In this document: positions 33,501-48,500 of the stretch, piece by piece
Numbering within the stretch: position 1 is the first letter of the stretch
How the letters are laid out: each line of letters begins with the position of its first letter
Assembly (NCBI GenBank): GCA_008828725.1
Contig: MEHQ01000337.1
Coordinates: 188,153-252,152, forward strand
Reading direction: 5' to 3'
DNA from: Saccharina japonica
Lineage: Eukaryota > Sar > Phaeophyceae > Laminariales > Laminariaceae
Length of the DNA stretch: 64,000 bases
Position numbers and translations under genes: made by a program
The notes under the pieces: generated by a model
Seen by the model: the letters and a program-made list of their open reading frames with translations, nothing else
What the model was told of the DNA's origin: nothing
Databases searched by the model: none

Positions 33501-36500
33501 CAGAAGCCACCGTGATTATGTCCTGGCGTACTGCAGTCGAACCGCAGAGTCAAGCGTATGCGATGCAGATGCATAGGCCAACCTGTGAACCGTGAGCCCA
33601 CACCTTCCCGATATTCTAAAGGTTGTCGCTGTGAGTCGGCTCGACTCCACTGCTACTTATCTGTTGAATGCGGCGGAGTTAGGCCAACTGACCGTCGTTT
33701 TTATTTTACTACGATGGCAACTACTAGCAGAACCCGAGCGACAAAGGCGCCAGTGAGACACAAAGGGGTACGACTGTGCAGATTACAGCACACAGCTCAC
33801 TGTAATAACCAGCCAACGAATAACTAGTCGGTGACTTGTAGTCAGACAACTAACCGCCCGACTAAATCACTTCTGAAATGCCCTTGTGTCCGCCTATCGT
33901 GAACGCCGCGATCGTTCCAATCACCGCCGGGAAAACGGAACCGATTCAGGACCTGGCGGCATTTGTCAGCCAAAACTCGAACACTGGGCAACATCGCCCA
34001 CAGCCACCGCTGCTCCACGCGTCGACACCTTCCCCTGGACCTGAATCCATAGAGGCAAGTGCGGTGGGCGACAGCCCCTCGTCGCGGAGCGTAGAATTGC
34101 TCCATTCAAAATCGACGCTATCACAGTTTGACGCCGGCCTGGAAGGGGCTACACGTGACGGCGGCACGTACGAAGAACAGGCTACCGAGGGCAACATTAA
34201 CTCATCAACCATCGTCGACGGACGTGAAAGCCAGCCGTTTATCAACCTCAGCGAAACAATATTACCTGATGTTCCGGGAGAGGCGTCTGTTCAAGAGGCC
34301 GTACCGTCGCTTGAGACGTTCGTCGTGCAGTCAGCGTCAAGGATACCTGTTCCCGACAACCTTCGCGAAGCCCCTGATCGGGGACAGGCTGCACGTAGTC
34401 CAGACACAACTGAGGCGGACGAGAGCTCTGAGCGTCACCCGGCTACTGCAGTCGTAGGCAACAGGTCTGACGAAGAGGATTCGGCAAAACCGGTGCTGTC
34501 GTCCGTCGTGACGTTGAACATGCAGCCCGAAAATTACATGGGATTGTCCGGGGACCTCCACGTCGTCCCATCGGATCTGGAACCGGCGGCGCGTGTCCCT
34601 TCCGTAACCGGTACGGACGAGCGCTCCGAGCGCCACCTGAGTGTCGCCGAAGACAGCGATACAGACGAGGTCGACTCGGTGAAAGCTGTAATATCGGCGC
34701 TTGCGACGCTTCTCGCGCAGTCCGCAACAGCGACGGCCTTGTCCAAGCGCCATCACATCGTTCCAGCGGATCTAGGACAGCTTCCGTTTACAAGTCCTGC
34801 CATCACCGATAAAGAGGATCATGTTAAGGTCCACCCAGCAGCTTCGGCGTCGTCGGACACCAACCTTCCACGGGGTGCACCTCTCGACGCCCCGCATCCC
34901 TCGCCAAACGAAAACAATAGGAACGACCAACCCCTGACGGCCATGAATCCGCATTCATCGCCGACTGAAAGCGGCGAGACCAAAGCACTACTCGGAGAAA
35001 ACGAGTTATTTCGTGACGCACATAATGTCAGGGACGGAGCTGAAACAAACCAGCCGCCTTTGCCCGACCAGGTTAAGAAGAAAACAAGCAGCACAACGAG
35101 CACCGCCAGCCTAGACACCAGCACCACCGACACCCACCCTTCGCCACCCGCTGCTGGACCACACAGCATTCCCGGGTCGAGAAATGAACCAGCTGGTGAT
35201 GTAGGCGCACCGATCGTGGTAGTGGACCATCTTGCCCGGCGTGAGTTAATTGAGGGCGGTTTTTCTGGCGACAACGATCTTCTGGAAACCGTGGCGCCTT
35301 CGATGGCGGCGATGCACCGCGCCACTAGAGGGGCGGCCTCGCAAAGCTCTTTCGATGAGCTGAACCCTCTAAAAACCGATCCTGTCTCCGATATTGAACG
35401 ATCATCGACGGCTGTAGTTGTGGGTGCCGAAACCACCACAGAATTGGTGGGCACTCTCAGTGTTTCTCCAGCCAATCCAAATGATCAGGAGGACAACCAC
35501 AACCCCGCTGTTTCTGACACCGTGAGGGTCGGTGCTAGCGCTAGCGATGCCCGTCGAGACCACCCGGAGGCTACGGTTAGCGGCGCCCAAACAAATCAAG
35601 CCGGGGTTGGGACTAGTCCAAGCGGCGCCGACGGCTTGGAAGCCAAGGGGGCCTCTGACGGCAGCTTCGGTAAGCAAGCGCTGTCATCAGCGACATCTTC
35701 CCCGCTGCAGGTAATCGACAAACCTGGCCAATCGGAGATATCGACGGCAGTAGGCGGGGGGTCTTCGTCGTCGGGTGTGATCGGGTTGGAGGGGGTCTAC
35801 CAAGCGGCACTGTCGTGGGTGCAGCACGATGTCGTCGAACCCGCTGTGGCCATGGTGTCTCATAGCGATGGCGTGGCGACAAACCTGACCCCAGAAGTAC
35901 CGACAAGCAGTAGTTTGAACGTAACAGGGGATGTAATACCATTGGTCCCAGACGTGACGACCGGTAGTAGTTGGGACACGACAGTAGCAGGACCGTTGGA
36001 TTCGGGGGTACCGACCCGCAGCAGCAGCAGCGGGTTGGATGCAGATGCTGGTGCGGAAAGAGAACAGGAGGGGCAAGCACCTCCTCGACTCGAATACGGG
36101 AAGTCAATCGGCGGCCGCGACGCTGAAGACACCGCAGGAGCCGAGCGAGGACACGACAGAAGATCAACCCCACGTGATGATGACCGCGCTTGGAGAAATG
36201 CCGGAGCGTTGCCGGGGGAGGGGGTGGGGGGAGCGGAAATGCCTGGAGCCGCACACATTTCAGCACGTCGAGAGGAGAGTCAGGACGACTGCGCTCGGTT
36301 TGACGCAACCTACAGATCGGCCCCTCCTTGTGGCGACGGGCAGGGTTTCCACCCTGCGCGACTGTTCCATCTCCTGTGGCAGCGAGACAGGTAGGAGGAA
36401 AGCGGTTCTGACACAGTAAGTGTTGTGTTTTGGCAAATATGTCGAGCGCATTGCGAGGTGCTAAAGACGCGACCGACCTACAGGAACACAGCGCAAACAC

Positions 36501-39500
36501 ACCTTACGACGGTTACGAGCCCCCTGTTGATCGAGTTATAATATACGCGAAAGCTGCGGTATTGTAGCTGTATTGCAGTAGCTTTCGTTAAGTACAAATT
36601 GACTGTTCGTTCGCTGTCATGAGTCGAGGTGCTATGAGGTGAATGTCGTCCGCGAGAATGGATACCACTGTACAATGTCCTCTGGCAGCGAGACAGGCAC
36701 GGAAAGGCCAAAACATTACAATTTCTTCAAGGAAAATTAATGTATACCTTGACTGAGTCAAACGTGCTTTGGTTGAAACGCTGTCACGAGTCGCAGCTCA
36801 ACCAGGTGGCATCATCTGTGACGTATCAGACGTCGCCGTTCAGTCGCTTCTTGTAGTGAGACAGGCAAGCAATGGAAAAAATCGGACTCGATATTGTGGG
36901 GAAATATGTACATACCTTAGTTGAGGGCAACGATTCTTAAGCACGCTGCAGGCAGTCGGGGCGGTGTATGTTGAAACGCCTGGGGGAACACCCGCCTCGT
37001 TGTGAGTACAAACCTCCGTTGCGAATATCGTGGCCACTACACGTACGGTGACTTGACGTGCGTACACTCTCATATCCGAATCCGTGCTACGATAGATGTG
37101 GAATGTTTTGGCGAAATATGTTCTGCCTGACGGGGCTCTCGGAACTGAGGAACTGCCCCATAAGGCATGCCTTACCGTTTTTGGAACGCCGTTCATACCT
37201 TTGAATAAGTGTACGTAAGTGTATATAGTTAGGGCATGGGATTGTTATCCTCGTTACATTTCTTATTTTGTCACCTTTGTGTGAGAGAGAGAGCCCATCT
37301 AGTGGTGAGGAGCCTAAGAAAAATTAGGAGCGAACCTTGCCTTTGCTAGCTTCAGATCAAACCGGTTTATACCACCGCTACTATTACTTCAATTGGCTGT
37401 TTATCTAGATGGCTCTCTTGGTGCCGCCATTTCCCCGTCCAGTGAACTTTGCAGGTTTACCGAGCACCCCCTCCCCCCTGCACACTGTGGCCGTAAAAAA
37501 AGCCTTGTGGAGGCATTGAACAACGTACCACACCGTTACGCGTACCAGGTTCAGAGATTGTCGACACCTTGTAGGGCTTACTACGTTGTTCAATGTCTAC
37601 ACAATGATATGTTTACGCCCGAAATTGTTCAGCAGGGGGCGGGGGGGTGCTCATATCGTGTACGGCCGTAGTCGTAAGACCAAAGCCCCTCACATCCCTA
37701 CGATGCCGCGACGGAGCACGTTGGGGCTTTGACAACAAGGCAGACATTGCTGCACCAAGGGCGCGGGGGGGGTCCCGGCCGCCCGCGTTGAAGTGTGAAG
37801 GCGTCGCCCGAGCTAAGGCAGCGCCCGAAGCGGATTATTCCCGACGCCGGCCGCGACACGTATCATACCCACCAAACCAACGTTTTAGCGGTCCGAAAGA
37901 CGCAACATGTCCCGATAGACGTATGCGATGTTATAGCTAACGGTTCCTCACTTGAGTAGCTCTATACCAATAGCAAGTAAAATAATTGATTTTAAGAAAC
38001 ACTAAACGTGCGACCCCACGAACAATCCTTTTGATCTACTAGGCATACGCAAGTTCAGGCTGCAAAACCAAAACGAATGGCACGATGCCGACTTTTTTTG
38101 GCTCAAGGAGCCCTGTAATTCGGGAAATATTTTAGTCAAACGGTGCTACCCCTGTCGTTGCCGAGGGGCCGGTAGGAGACCCAGCTGTGTTAGCCCTTCG
38201 TTATATTAGCGCAACACGCTTAAGTTATTCTCCGAGGTGTATGATGTGCTACAGTGCTTCCGATGTGAACTGCTTTGTCATTGTTGTATTTTTTTGTTTT
38301 TCTTCCGTTCCAATGTTTTTGGCGATGAGATAATGTGAGAACAAAAACGACGTCATTTCGCGTGCTCCTGGGCAACTCGAACATGCTGGCGCCGGGCGTT
38401 GCCAGGTTGCGCTGTCCGTTTTCTCGGTGCGCTATTCCGGATACGGCCGTCTTCGATTCCATGGGCGAGGCCGTAGACTGGTTCTTCACATCTCAGAGGG
38501 AGAGCTGCGTCAAGCGAAAACTCACCAGGTGCGGCGCGTCGTCGAGTCGTATACAGACGCACGTTCTCCGGGCGGGCGTAATCTTGACGGCAGCTCAGAC
38601 GTACACCAAAATGCACACAGCACAAATGATGCGTATACTTCACGTGAATGTACCCAAACCGCTAAGCTTATATTATGGGTCAGGCTCAAATTGTTCGCGT
38701 GAGGCAGGGGGTGCCATCATACAGACAGACACACGCTACGAATACGGTAGGTGTGCAAAAACATAGTTGTGTGCTTCTCGCTTAAGAAGCTCTACACCTA
38801 ACCCAAACACCGACTTAGAGACAACCTTCAAGCTTATTCCGCGATTTAACCACCCCATGGTCTGATTATAAAAAAATCAGGCATGTCCCCTTGGGTCTTT
38901 CCTTAGGTGAATCGCCACGTGAACCTGAACGCGTTTGGCTAAAAAAGGGTAGCCCCTTTCGTACCACGCGTCTGTATTCATGGCGTTTCCCTTAGCGTTT
39001 TGAGTTCACGTTGGAGCAATGCCACCCTATAGCGGTAACGGCTTATTGTCTAAGATCCTCACGTCAGGAGCATAATGTCTCCCCCGAATCGGGATTTTAA
39101 TTATGGTTGATGCCGCACCCGGTCGACATTAGTAGGAGGTAGTCCTTGAAACAAATATTGAAAAAGATTCGAGTGTCACACTGACCAGCAGTTACTCACT
39201 TGAGAAGTTCAGCCGGGCAGAACATATGGAGCCAACCAAAAGTGCAACCCCAACTGTGGGATAAATGACTCGTTGTTGTTTGCCGTTTGACTCTCTCTCT
39301 CTGTCTTTGTCTCCGACGTCCTTTTATGGCTCCTGCTGTCCACAGCAATACATGTCTGTCGAACATTTTCAGAGAATTTTCCAGGGGTGGGGCGGCCGAA
39401 GGTGACCCAGTGGCAGTCCTCATCACGTGGGTATCGAGAGATGAGGGTGAGACTCTGCCGGGCGCGACTGATAGTACGTTGTTGGCCGTACCCGACAGCG

Positions 39501-42500
39501 ATGGCGCTGTCCCGGCACCAACTGACGGTACCGATCGTCACCAAGGCGTGCGAGTAGCACGATCGGGAGGCTTGGCTAGGGGAGGACGAGCTGAAATTGA
39601 TGCGGGAAGCAATGTCGCCGTCCACGACATTGAGCGACGAGACGCAGCCGACGGCGTTCGACGACCGCAGCATACGGTTGCTGCAATCAGGCATCTCACG
39701 GCAAGAGACTTACACGCTTTTCTGTTTGAAGAAAGCGGTGTCCCTGTCGAAAGCAACGGTCTGGCCACCACACCCGCCGCGCACCATATCCGACCATCCC
39801 CCCGACAACCGACCACCCACTCACACTACCAGCAGCACCGAGTAGCACAAAGCCTGACAGCGCCAAACGTAGCACCAGCACCACGAACAGCCCACGATGT
39901 TGGCAGTCCCCACGACACCGCTGGCGGGCATGCGAGACACACGCCTCCTTACCCCCGCCGATCTGAAGCTGCAGCGAACGCCGCCCACGCCGGAGGTGGC
40001 TACTGCGTACTGCAGAAGTTTGTCAGACCGGGAGGAGATAGAAACTTCACCCTTAGGTGCCAGTGGTCTCCTCCTCCTCCACCGCCCTACTCGCACGAAC
40101 CGGATGGTGGCGGGGGGAAATACGGAAACCACGAGCCAGGAGAGGAGCTGGGCACCTCTCGTTCTTACCCGCTCAATGGCGGTGTCTCGCCCTGCCGCAG
40201 GGAAAGTCAGACCCGCCTCGGCGATGCTGATGATGGCCGGGTGCTCCCTGGCTGTCGAGGGAAGGGCTATGGAAGGCGTGCACCGGGGGCAAGCATTTCC
40301 GGCTTCAGTTGTCCCTCAGACCCTTCTCCACCGTTGAATAACGCGCGTTCGAAACAATCCAGTGCTGAGCGGAACCACCGCAAGTCGGGAGAGGTGGACG
40401 CCTCCTCCTCCTATTCTTGCCGCGATGGCGCCTCGGCCTGCCGCGGTGGTAGTCGGGTTCGCCTCGGTCATGATGACGGCCGGGTTCCCCCCGCTGATGA
40501 CCTCGGGGGGGGTTCACAAAGTGAACCAGGCGTTCTATCAACGGCGGGGCACGACGTAAGAGAGCCGACTCCTGCCGATGAAGCTACCGAAAAACGCCGT
40601 AAGGACGTCGAGGGAAACATACACCAGTCCAGTCCGGAAAACGGCTTTTCTTCGAGTCAATCTCTCGCCCGAGGGCGTTCCCTGGAGTATTCTGGGGATC
40701 ATTCTTTGGGGCGTTTCCGTTTACCCGAACGGCCCTTGGTCGAGTCGAAACGAGGGACAAGGAGGGCGGTTTTGAGGCCTTCGCCGTCTTCGTTCGTTGA
40801 GCGAGAGTTCGTGTCAAGGACTCGAGGGCGTTCCACTTCGAGTACGCCGGCGTTATCGACAGGTCAAGGTGGGTGTTCTATAGAGGCAATGGCGTGTAGG
40901 TACCAATAGGCGCGCGCTATCGTAAAGGAGGGGAACATGTTCCTTATGAGGCCCGTGCCATCCATGAGGAGCCCAATACCTTGCGACGAGCAAGGCCACG
41001 GTATATAGATAGGGGCCCCATTGCGTTTTGCTCGAACGTTTATGAGCGGTTGAGTTCTTTAAGTCAGCACCATACCGATTACTGTGATATGTATACTAGT
41101 ACGTTTTTTTGTTTTTGAGCTTTTTACGGGGGACCATAGTAACTAAGGGACCTACCGCACACACAAAAATAACATATATTTATCGATTTTTACCAACAAT
41201 ATTTGGTCCTATTTACTATGGCTCGACGTAATAGCGCGCATGACTCTATTCTTCGGGGTGCACGAAACGAACGTTTTCCAAAGTCATGTTTCTGGTGAGA
41301 TGTTGAGCTCTTTTATGTGAGAAGGTCTAATATATATATAAGGCGCCGCCCCCGCATACCGTGGCAATGCTCCTACGATAGAGGTATACAACACTTTTTT
41401 TCTCCAAAAATGTTTGGTCTGTTCACAGGGCTGCCCAGCCGAGAAACCGCCCAACATCGTCCGAGTCGCATTAAGGGTTCCTGCCATACCATAAATTCGC
41501 CCGCGTACCTAGGGGCCGTATGTGATGGCTCGACCATCGGGATACGCGTGCGTAAGGCTCAGGCTACGGTAGAAGGGCACCGTGTTTTTTCTGAAGGGGG
41601 TCATATGAGGAGGTCTATACCTCACCCAAAAATCGATCTTGACGCGTGCTACGAAAGAGGTACCGGTAGCACTTTTTGGCTGAACCCGTTTCTGAAATGA
41701 CGGTTCTCCTTAAACGAAAATGGTCGGAGTTTCGTTCTGGTTATGCAATCGGTTTCGGTATGGACTTACTGTAGTTAGGCCATGGGATTGTTCATCAGGT
41801 AGCGCTTTTTTTTTCGCCTCCAAATCAGTTTTTGGGTGAGATATAGAGCATCTCAAGTGACCATCCACCCTCAGAAAATGGCATGTAGGCAGGTGCACCT
41901 CTACCGTAGTAGGCTTCCCTTGTAGAGGGCAATACATGTGCTACCCGATGAAACAAAGTGGTAGATATATCTACCGTACATGCTACCTGGTACACAGCCG
42001 ACAGCCACACGGGATTCAATCCCCCTATGACAAATCCCACGACGTAAGCACACAGCGAAAAATATTGCGACACCACGAGACTGCGAAAGTCCGACGAGGT
42101 TGGGCTAAAGGGACCCCCCTCCGTCCCGCCATTCAAAGAGCGTGTGTGCTAGGGTTGACGTTGGGGCGCACCTCTCGGCCCTTTCAGCCACGGCTTGCCT
42201 GACAATGTTATGCTGCTGGATACAAAACAGGCGCACCCGATATTTTACGACGCCGAATACTCAGGTTCGCCGTGGGACGGAAGAGCCACAGGCGGGGTGG
42301 GGCTTGGTCGTTCCGAAAGGATCCCAATTTCTGAAGGGACCTGGGTTCAGTGCGTACTCGAGCGATGTACGAACGTTTATCGTGCTGGGCGTGGGGACCT
42401 TCCGTGCGAGGACAGGCAAGTGGCTGATGTGCGGGTTTCCCCTGAATGGGGAGGCGGAGAAAGGCGAGGGGCTCCTCAAGAAAATTACCGTTCTTCCTGA

Positions 42501-45500
42501 TGTCGTTGAAATGCCATTTTGCGCTCTTTACTCTGGATTTCGTTGTATTTGTACAGGTGATGTCGGATTGGTCATCGTTGTTTGTGTCAGAATATCTTTG
42601 TTACCAGGGTCACGCCTCTGGGTGACGAATAGAGCGCGTCAAATGAGAAAGCCCCTACCTTTGTTGGGTTGGATGACGCATGCCGCGGTAAAGGTGCTAC
42701 GAGTACTGCATACAGTACTTTTTATGGGGCTCCTGACTTGGGGAGCTCCATACCTCTATACCCCCGCAGCAGTCTATACACTGATTTTGGATAAAACAAA
42801 AAGTGATACTCGATGAACAAGCCCGTACGTAGCCTAGGCATACGATTGTAATTATTGCAACACAGAAATGAAAGTCCGACCAATTTGGGTTAAGGAGCTC
42901 GATCGTTCAGAACAATTTTCAGCCAAAACGTGCTACCCCTATCGTAGAGCGGGTTGGACCGGAAGGCGGCCATGCTGCATCCAAGGAACTGCGTTTGACG
43001 TTTGACGTATTTTTCGGGCAAAGACTTACAAAACAAAATGTGCAGAGAGCTCTTTTTTTGTTCTTTTCATTACGTTCTTCCGGGGTGCTGAGTATATCGA
43101 TGGGGAAGGGAGCTCATACTACAGATTTGTCAGATGGCAAATACAACAGTAATCATAATTGAAGTAGATGGGGCGCGACAGACATAAACTCAACACGGAC
43201 GATCACCGTAATGACTGCAGTGGGTACTTTTTGCAGAGCTAATCGAAAGAGAGAGAGAGAGAGAGAGAGAGAGACGCGTGGGTGCCACGGAGGCGTGCTG
43301 CGATAGCGAGGTAGCACGTTTTGGCTGTTTTTGTGTTTCCTGAATGACCGGGCTCCTTAACCTCAAAGTCGTGAGACTTTCATTCCGCGTGTTGCAATAT
43401 CTTGATTTGTCATGTTGTGTGCTTAGCTAGGACACAGGGTTGTCCATCGGCTAGCACGTGTTTTGCTCTCCTCCACAGCGTTTCGTTGTTTTTGTTTCCT
43501 GCATAGAACTCCTACACTACACTAAAATCAAGCTTAATCACCTCGGGAACCAACGGATGCGCCCTCTATCATATCATGCGTCCAGTCTGTAACCGAAACG
43601 AGTTCAGCTGGGGAACTAACCTGACTGGGAATGTCGCTTGCGCGCGTTCTACACGTTTTCAAGATGCAGCTCAGTATGCGCCGGCCATGTTTTTCGCGTT
43701 GCGCTTTCATGTATCTCATCAAGATCGGGTTTTCGGGCGGCTTATTAGTAGTACAGAGCCCCTCATTTAGGGGGCCTCTATACCACGATGTACTGAAATA
43801 TAAGACCCGTTTTGGTTTAATATTAATATGAAATAGTGCTTATATTTGTGGACAGGGCGGTATGGACGAGTGCTACGATAGACGCAGAGGTATATCTTAC
43901 TAATAGTACAGAGCCCCTCATTTAGGGGGCCTCTCTATACCACGATGTACCAAAATATAAGACCTGTTTTGGTTTAATATTAATACGAAATAGTGCTTAT
44001 ATTTGTGGACAGGGCGGTATGGACGAGTGCTACGATAGACGCATACCAAGGTATACCTTTTTTTGGCTGAAACGTTTTCTGAATGACCTAGTAAAGCCTC
44101 CTTAACCCAAAGTCGTCACACTTTCATTCTTGTGTTCCACTATGTGTCATTATCATTCCTTAGGCCATTACATCGTTCATCGGGTACTATTAATACTACT
44201 ATTGTAGCAAGTGTATTTTCCTCCAAAAAACTGTTTTTGTTTAGGTGAGCTATATAGCAACCTCACGTGACCACCCCCAGACAAAACCATGGTGCACTTC
44301 TGCCTTAAGGTAGCCATGCGTCGACTTGACGTGACATGCACCGAGAGCGCACCGTGTTTCGGACATTTGCGCAGATGTGTGACCTTCGAAGAGCCTCCTC
44401 CTTCCGAGCGAATGGGGCTGTGGCCGCGGAGCACGAGGGAGCCCGTCAAGAGCCCCGCCCTGCGACACGTCATCGTCGAGATCTGCAACGCCGTGGCTGA
44501 TCACGTGTGCCAGGTTCGGCCGTTTCTCGCTGACGATGTATTGTTGATCCCTTGGGGGCTCATTTTAAGGAACATAAGGGATATAAGGGATAGCGACCAA
44601 AACAAACAAACCGTCTGCGAGCGGTGCGAGCGCCCACCAGTTAGTGCAGGTAGAATCGTGCTACGCCCGTACCGTACTGTTCCTTGCCTTGAGGAGGTCG
44701 GCCCAGCAATTTGTTTAATGCTCCAATCACGCAGTGACCACCATCACCGTAATCGCCTGCGGTGGGGGCGCGTGGTGGCATGTTTTCTGGGCTAGTCACA
44801 TAAGGAGCTTAATATCTCACCCAAAACATGAAATCAAAGAAGGTTGTTGGCGCAATCCCGCTAAAGGACGCGTGCTACGGTAGAGGTAGCACTTTTTGGC
44901 TGAATCGTTTTCTGAACGATCGGGCTCCTTAACCCAAACTCGTCGAACTTTCATTTTTGTGGCGAATAATGTTTCAGAGTATACTTCGGTCATGGGATTT
45001 CTCATCCGGTAGCACTTTTATTTCCCCATAAAAAGCAATTGTTTTCGCTGAGGTATGACGCTCCTTAAGTGAGGAGCTCAGAAAAACAATGGTACACCTC
45101 TACCGTGGCATGTGTTTAAGACAGATGCTAAGCTACTGTAGAGGTGCACCTGCATACAGGCCATTTCTGAGTGCACCTGCATACAGGCCACTTGAGGAGC
45201 TCTGTACCTCACCCACACGACTGTTTTCAAGAAACAATAAGGGCTCAACCCGATTACCTCCAGACTAGTGCTACGGTAGAGGTAGCACTTTTTGGCTGAA
45301 TCGTTTTCTGAACGATCGGGGCCCCTTAACCCGAATTCGTCGGACTTTCATTTTTGTGACGAAAATTTGGTTGATAATATACTTCGGTCATGAGATTTCG
45401 CATCCGGCAGAACTTTTATTTTTCTCCAAAATCATTTTTTCGGTGAGGTATGACGCTCCTCAAGTGGGGAGCTCAGAAAAAACATGGTGCACCTCTATCG

Positions 45501-48500
45501 CAGCAAGCGTCCTCAATCCCATGGCCCAGGTAGGTATGCGCTAAACAATGTTGGAAAAAAAAACCGATGGCATTCCGGCGAGTTTTGGTTAAGGAGCCCG
45601 GTAATTCAGAACTTATTTTAGCCAGAAAACGGTACAGTGCTATCCCTATCGCGGCACGGGTCGTGAGCATTTTCTGTGCGCTAGACCCGGAACAAATGCG
45701 ATAGAAAAATTACCACACTAGCCTGCAGTCGGCCACTTGAGGGTTTCAACCAGGTTTAGAAACTATGTTGGGTTAAAGAGCCCGGTAATTCAGAAATTAA
45801 TTTAGCCAGAAAATGGTACAGTGCTATCCCCATCGCTGCACGGGTCGTAAGCATTTTCTGTGCGCCAGACCCGAAACAAATGCGATAGAAAAATTACCAC
45901 ACTAACCTGCAGTCGACCACTTGAGGGTTTCAACCAGATTTAGAAACTATTGAGCCCAAAAATAGTGCAAGCCCGACCGTGCGATGCGTCGCCCCTTTTT
46001 GAGGGATATCAACCAAAAACAACGACAACCGCTTTGGTGATCGCGGATCTCCTAGGTCAGATCTTCGTGCTTTAAGAGCACGCGCACGGGCCTGGTCATA
46101 ATCAAAGACGCGTCATGGGGACTTTTTTATTCTGCCGATTGTATACCCATCATGGAGAACGGACGTACACAAACGAAAATGCTTCGTCTTGAGGAGATCA
46201 CGTCGAGGCATTTCCGCGTATAGATGCACTGCAATGCTCCGCTTTTTTTGCACCCCCCCTCGCTGCCGATAAAACCGGGTTGGGAAACTTGATCTCAGAG
46301 GGAATGTAACGTTTGGTTGTATACGGTAGGTGGCGAGCCTCCGAAGCGAGGAGCCTAGGCGACTTAGCCCGGTCGGTCAGAACTGTTCTTGCCGAAACGT
46401 GCTATGTACCTCTGTCGCAGCACGGGTCACGAACGGTTATTACATTTACGCCCATATCGGTATATACTACCGGCAAAATATTGGATCTAGATTATTTATG
46501 TCGTATTATGTCTGACGTGTGCTATGTTGTACTCTATGCCAACGGTGAAAAGCGTAAAAACACCTCGATGGTGGGTCTTCCGAATGTCCTTGTGTAGCCT
46601 GCGCCGAACGAATCAACTCGACCAAGCTGCGTACAATGTTTTTTGCATACCAGATATGCGATAGAGAAAGCAGTACCGGGGACAGCCGATAAGCATAATT
46701 AACACAGAAAAAAAACAAGTCTTGATATTTCAGTCGACGTCTTCTGTTTTTGTTTTTACTCATTTGATGCAGGTTACGAAAGCGAGATTACGACCGGCAG
46801 GGCTCACGGCTTACTTCCGGCAGGCGCAGGATGGAAGGACGCACCTTTTGTTCGTGTCTCAGTGGGGTGAGGGCGAACGTGCGAAATCACCGCGTCCGAC
46901 AACAGGGTAAACGTTGGGTACCAAGGCTAAGCGCACCCCCATCTACCGGGGGTGTTCGTAGCGGCTCCATGTGTTGTGCAAAGCACAGCCGCGATTGAGA
47001 AGGTTCAAGGTCCAGCAAATACTCATAAGCGTGGTGCAGTAGTGCAGTGCGTGAAAACAATTGATTGGTATATGTACAGAGCTACAGCAAATGCAGTGCA
47101 TTACGCGCACATTCCACAATCATGCTCGTTACGTCCCTGTTGTTTGGTTGTACCAGTATGGTATCCACCCGTCGGTTTGCACGTGTGCACGCCTTTTGCG
47201 ACGAAGAGTTCGCCCAAAACAACCACCTCGAAACTTTCTGGATTTCCGATGTATATATGACACTCTTCAACGTACAGTATGATTTAAAGAGATGCATGTT
47301 TTTGTTTCACAGCGACAGCGGTATAAGAGGGGTAGAACGGCCCGGCAAGCACATACTATAATATGTCTAAATATCCATTCCGGTTTGAAGAAAAATACCA
47401 GCTTCAGAGATAAATATTTACAGTACACCTGATACACTCGTCTCTTCAATCTTCACCCCCTCCCCAGTGTATGCCCAAAACATGCCTCCCAACTCTTTCT
47501 GTATTTCCGATGTATTGTACGTGTAACCGTCTGTCGAACCGACAGGGAGTACCTCGTCAACTGGCTCAGAATGGCCCGAGCCGCTTCTTCTACCTGCTCC
47601 GACGTCAACACCACACTCAACGCTGCTGCTGCAAGCGCAACGAGACCAGGACAGCCAACAACAGCAAGGGATCACGGAAGCTCGTAATTCAGAACTGAAA
47701 ATGGGGAGAACACGAGGAGGACAGGCAACACAAAGGCACCAGTCGGCATCGACACTGTCCGGTCCCGACTTTTCTAACCCCCTGGAGGTAAACGCCTCGC
47801 TTAACGTTTCCACCCGAGTCTGCGCGAGAGGTCTTGGCCGTCCGCCTTCCATCGCCGAGGACAGCGGTACTACAACAACGCCTACCGTTTTACGAGGTAC
47901 GGCCGAACGCACGTTTTCTTTGGTTGGGCGCAAAGCTGAGCGCGAAGCGCCCTCTTCATATATTACCGCAAATGGGGCATCGTCGAAGTTTGTTTGCCCT
48001 GGGTGCGGCAGTACGGGAACGGAGGAACGCGTCCGCACCCGAGGCTGGACGAATGTGGAGACCGGCGACGAACTTGAAGAGGGGCGAAATGGCCGGGCAT
48101 CGAGCGGCGACAAAGTTCAAGGAGCTAAGGGGAAGGACCGAGCACCGAGTCCCGACAAAGTGGAAGAAGTGAGACCACCGGCAAAATCGTCGAGTGCCGG
48201 CAAGAGACGAGAAGAGAGACGGCAAAAGCGAGAATCGAATGTTGACGAAGGGCCAGAGGAGAGACGGCACGAAGACCAAACGTCGAGTTCTGAATCCGTT
48301 GTAATCGTTGATAATAACGAGACGGTCAGGTACCATTCGGAGATGCTGGAGCGTGTATCGCCATCACCCAGCACATCCTCCATCATCCCTACCCCCACCG
48401 CCACCCCTGCTATCGCTGCGACCACCCCCGCCGCCGCCGCCGCCACCACCACCAACAGCAACAGCAACACCACCACCACCACCACCACCACCACCGCTAC

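Larger units (their letters stand above)
40556..46772. other. intron 4 of gene 2 or gap between genes; repeat-rich
   Basis: Mostly family A copies and small tandem duplications. Two GC-rich blocks could be missed exons: 42195-42480 (HPIFYDAEYSGSPWDG...GTWVQCVLERC) and 44325-44510 (CVTFEEPPPSERMGLWPRS). Neither has a splice pair that I can defend. Confidence 0.35.

Noticed and set aside
34819..36500. Minus-strand frames of 218 and 295 codons
   Set aside because: Antisense to the longer plus-strand exon, which has protein-level repeats; GC-rich DNA leaves shadow frames open.
42142..42816. 224-codon gene
   Set aside because: It runs into a family A MITE at 42674 and a second frame is equally open; no splice pair or domain could be supported.
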